Positions 63,399 to 64,000 of a stretch of DNA of 64,000 nt are shown piece after piece (position 1 is the stretch's first letter; each line of letters starts with the position of its first letter). The notes below the pieces were generated by a model that did no database searches, was not told where the DNA came from, and was given only the letters and a program-made list of their open reading frames with translations. Where the stretch lies: contig NZ_CAUIYF010000002.1 in NCBI RefSeq assembly GCF_962719845.1, positions 62,001 to 126,000 on the forward strand, written 5' to 3'. The DNA is from Neisseria uirgultaei. GTDB lineage: Bacteria > Pseudomonadota > Gammaproteobacteria > Burkholderiales > Neisseriaceae. The position numbers and the translations under genes were made by a program.

Positions 63399-64000
63399 AT
63401 GTCTCAATATGATGTAGTAGTGATTGGTGCAGGCCCGGGCGGATACGTTGCCGCCATCCGTGCTGCGCAACTGGGTTTCAAAACTGCTTGCGTTGACGCA
63501 GGCGTTAACAAAGCGGGCAATGCCCCTGCATTGGGCGGTACTTGCTTGAACGTAGGCTGTATCCCTTCCAAAGCCCTGTTGCAATCCAGCGAACATTTCC
63601 ACGCTGCGCAACACGATTTTGCCGAACACGGTATCACTGTCGGCGACGTAAAATTCGACGCGGCCAAAATGATTGAGCGCAAAGATGCCATTGTAACCAA
63701 GCTGACCGGCGGCGTGAAATTCCTGTTCCAAAAAAACAAAGTAACCAGCCTGTTCGGTACTGCTTCTTTTGCCGGTAAAAATGGCGATGCTTACCAAATC
63801 GAAGTCGATAACAAAGGCGAGAAAACCGTTATCGAAGCCAAACACGTCATCGTAGCCACAGGTTCCGTGCCGCGTCCGCTGCCACAAGTCGCTATCGACA
63901 ACGTGAACGTATTGGACAATGAAGGCGCATTGAACCTGACCGAAGTACCTGCCAAACTCGGCGTGATCGGTTCCGGCGTGATTGGTTTGGAAATGGGTTC
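63399..64000 (+). CDS. lpdA: Dihydrolipoamide dehydrogenase (3'-truncated)
   Basis: E3 of the 2-oxoglutarate dehydrogenase complex: reoxidises lipoamide with NAD. The ATG at 63399 (MSQYDVVVIGAGPGGYVAAI) is followed by the redox site GGTCLNVGCIPSK and the FAD-associated VIVATGSVPRPLP; the window ends inside the NAD domain at GSGVIGLEMGS. Ribosome binding site AAAGGATGACACG. About 200 of some 475 residues are present. Confidence 0.96.
   Translation, partial: MSQYDVVVIGAGPGGYVAAIRAAQLGFKTACVDAGVNKAGNAPALGGTCLNVGCIPSKALLQSSEHFHAAQHDFAEHGITVGDVKFDAAKMIERKDAIVTKLTGGVKFLFQKNKVTSLFGTASFAGKNGDAYQIEVDNKGEKTVIEAKHVIVATGSVPRPLPQVAIDNVNVLDNEGALNLTEVPAKLGVIGSGVIGLEMG

Overview
The window is a stretch of a pathogenic Neisseria chromosome, most likely Neisseria meningitidis. 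The evidence is the dense DNA uptake sequence (DUS, ATGCCGTCTGAA), four full-length Correia elements (CREE), arrays of dRS3/NIME repeats, an opa gene with CTCTT repeats, the pilHIJKX minor pilin cluster, lst sialyltransferase, EarP/EF-P, and a phase-variable type III methyltransferase with ACCGA repeats (modD type). There is no rRNA, insertion sequence, CRISPR array or prophage; two tRNA-Ser genes are present.

Layout. 1-1.5 kb: 3' part of prs, then rplY. 1.5-6.6 kb: type III restriction-modification system, modD (13 ACCGA repeats, in frame) and res, separated by a NIME. 6.8-15.6 kb: a dacC-like protein lacking the SxxK active site, ilvA, sulfate ABC genes cysA-cysW-cysT, a small His/Cys-tailed protein, sodB and dnaB. 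15.7-19.0 kb: pilH-I-J-K-X, a compact operon with overlapping genes. 19.1-22.9 kb: azlCD, dut, dapC, yaaA. 23.0-23.3 kb: tRNA-Ser(UGA) and tRNA-Ser(CGA). 23.6-29.8 kb: small secreted protein, monomeric icd, lst, cytochrome c', SDR, hotdog thioesterase. 29.8-32.8 kb: a repeat-rich island around a phase-ON opa, with duplicated dRS3 blocks and two CREEs. 32.9-46.8 kb: pip, bamC, dapA, NCS2 permease, rlmB, DUF456, a TfoX_C-TadA fusion, miaA, carbonic anhydrase, earP-efp, a lipoprotein, metW-metX. 47.0-50.9 kb: zinc-independent L36/L31 paralogues behind a perfect Zur box, metF, metE. 51.2-53.6 kb: peroxiredoxin-glutaredoxin fusion and a flavin disulfide reductase. 53.9-64 kb: the TCA-cycle cluster sdhCDAB-sdhE-gltA-sucAB-lpdA (lpdA cut by the window end).

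How it works together. The second half is core central metabolism (oxidative TCA cycle) and methionine synthesis (metX, metW, metF, metE). Icd, at 24-26 kb, supplies 2-oxoglutarate to the sucAB-lpdA complex. Surface and host-interaction functions (minor pilins, Opa, Lst) lie among housekeeping genes, and the phase-variable loci (modD, opa) sit in repeat-rich DNA. Inverted DUS pairs close most transcription units.

Most notable points: the AT-rich, probably exchanged recognition domain of ModD; the NIME between mod and res; the DacC-like protein with A-x-x-Q in place of S-x-x-K; the Zur operator in front of rpmE2-rpmJ2; the TfoX_C-TadA fusion; the opa island built from duplicated repeat blocks; and hairpins before sucA, metE and the purine permease that have no obvious known identity. 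Nothing here is clearly a wholly new system.
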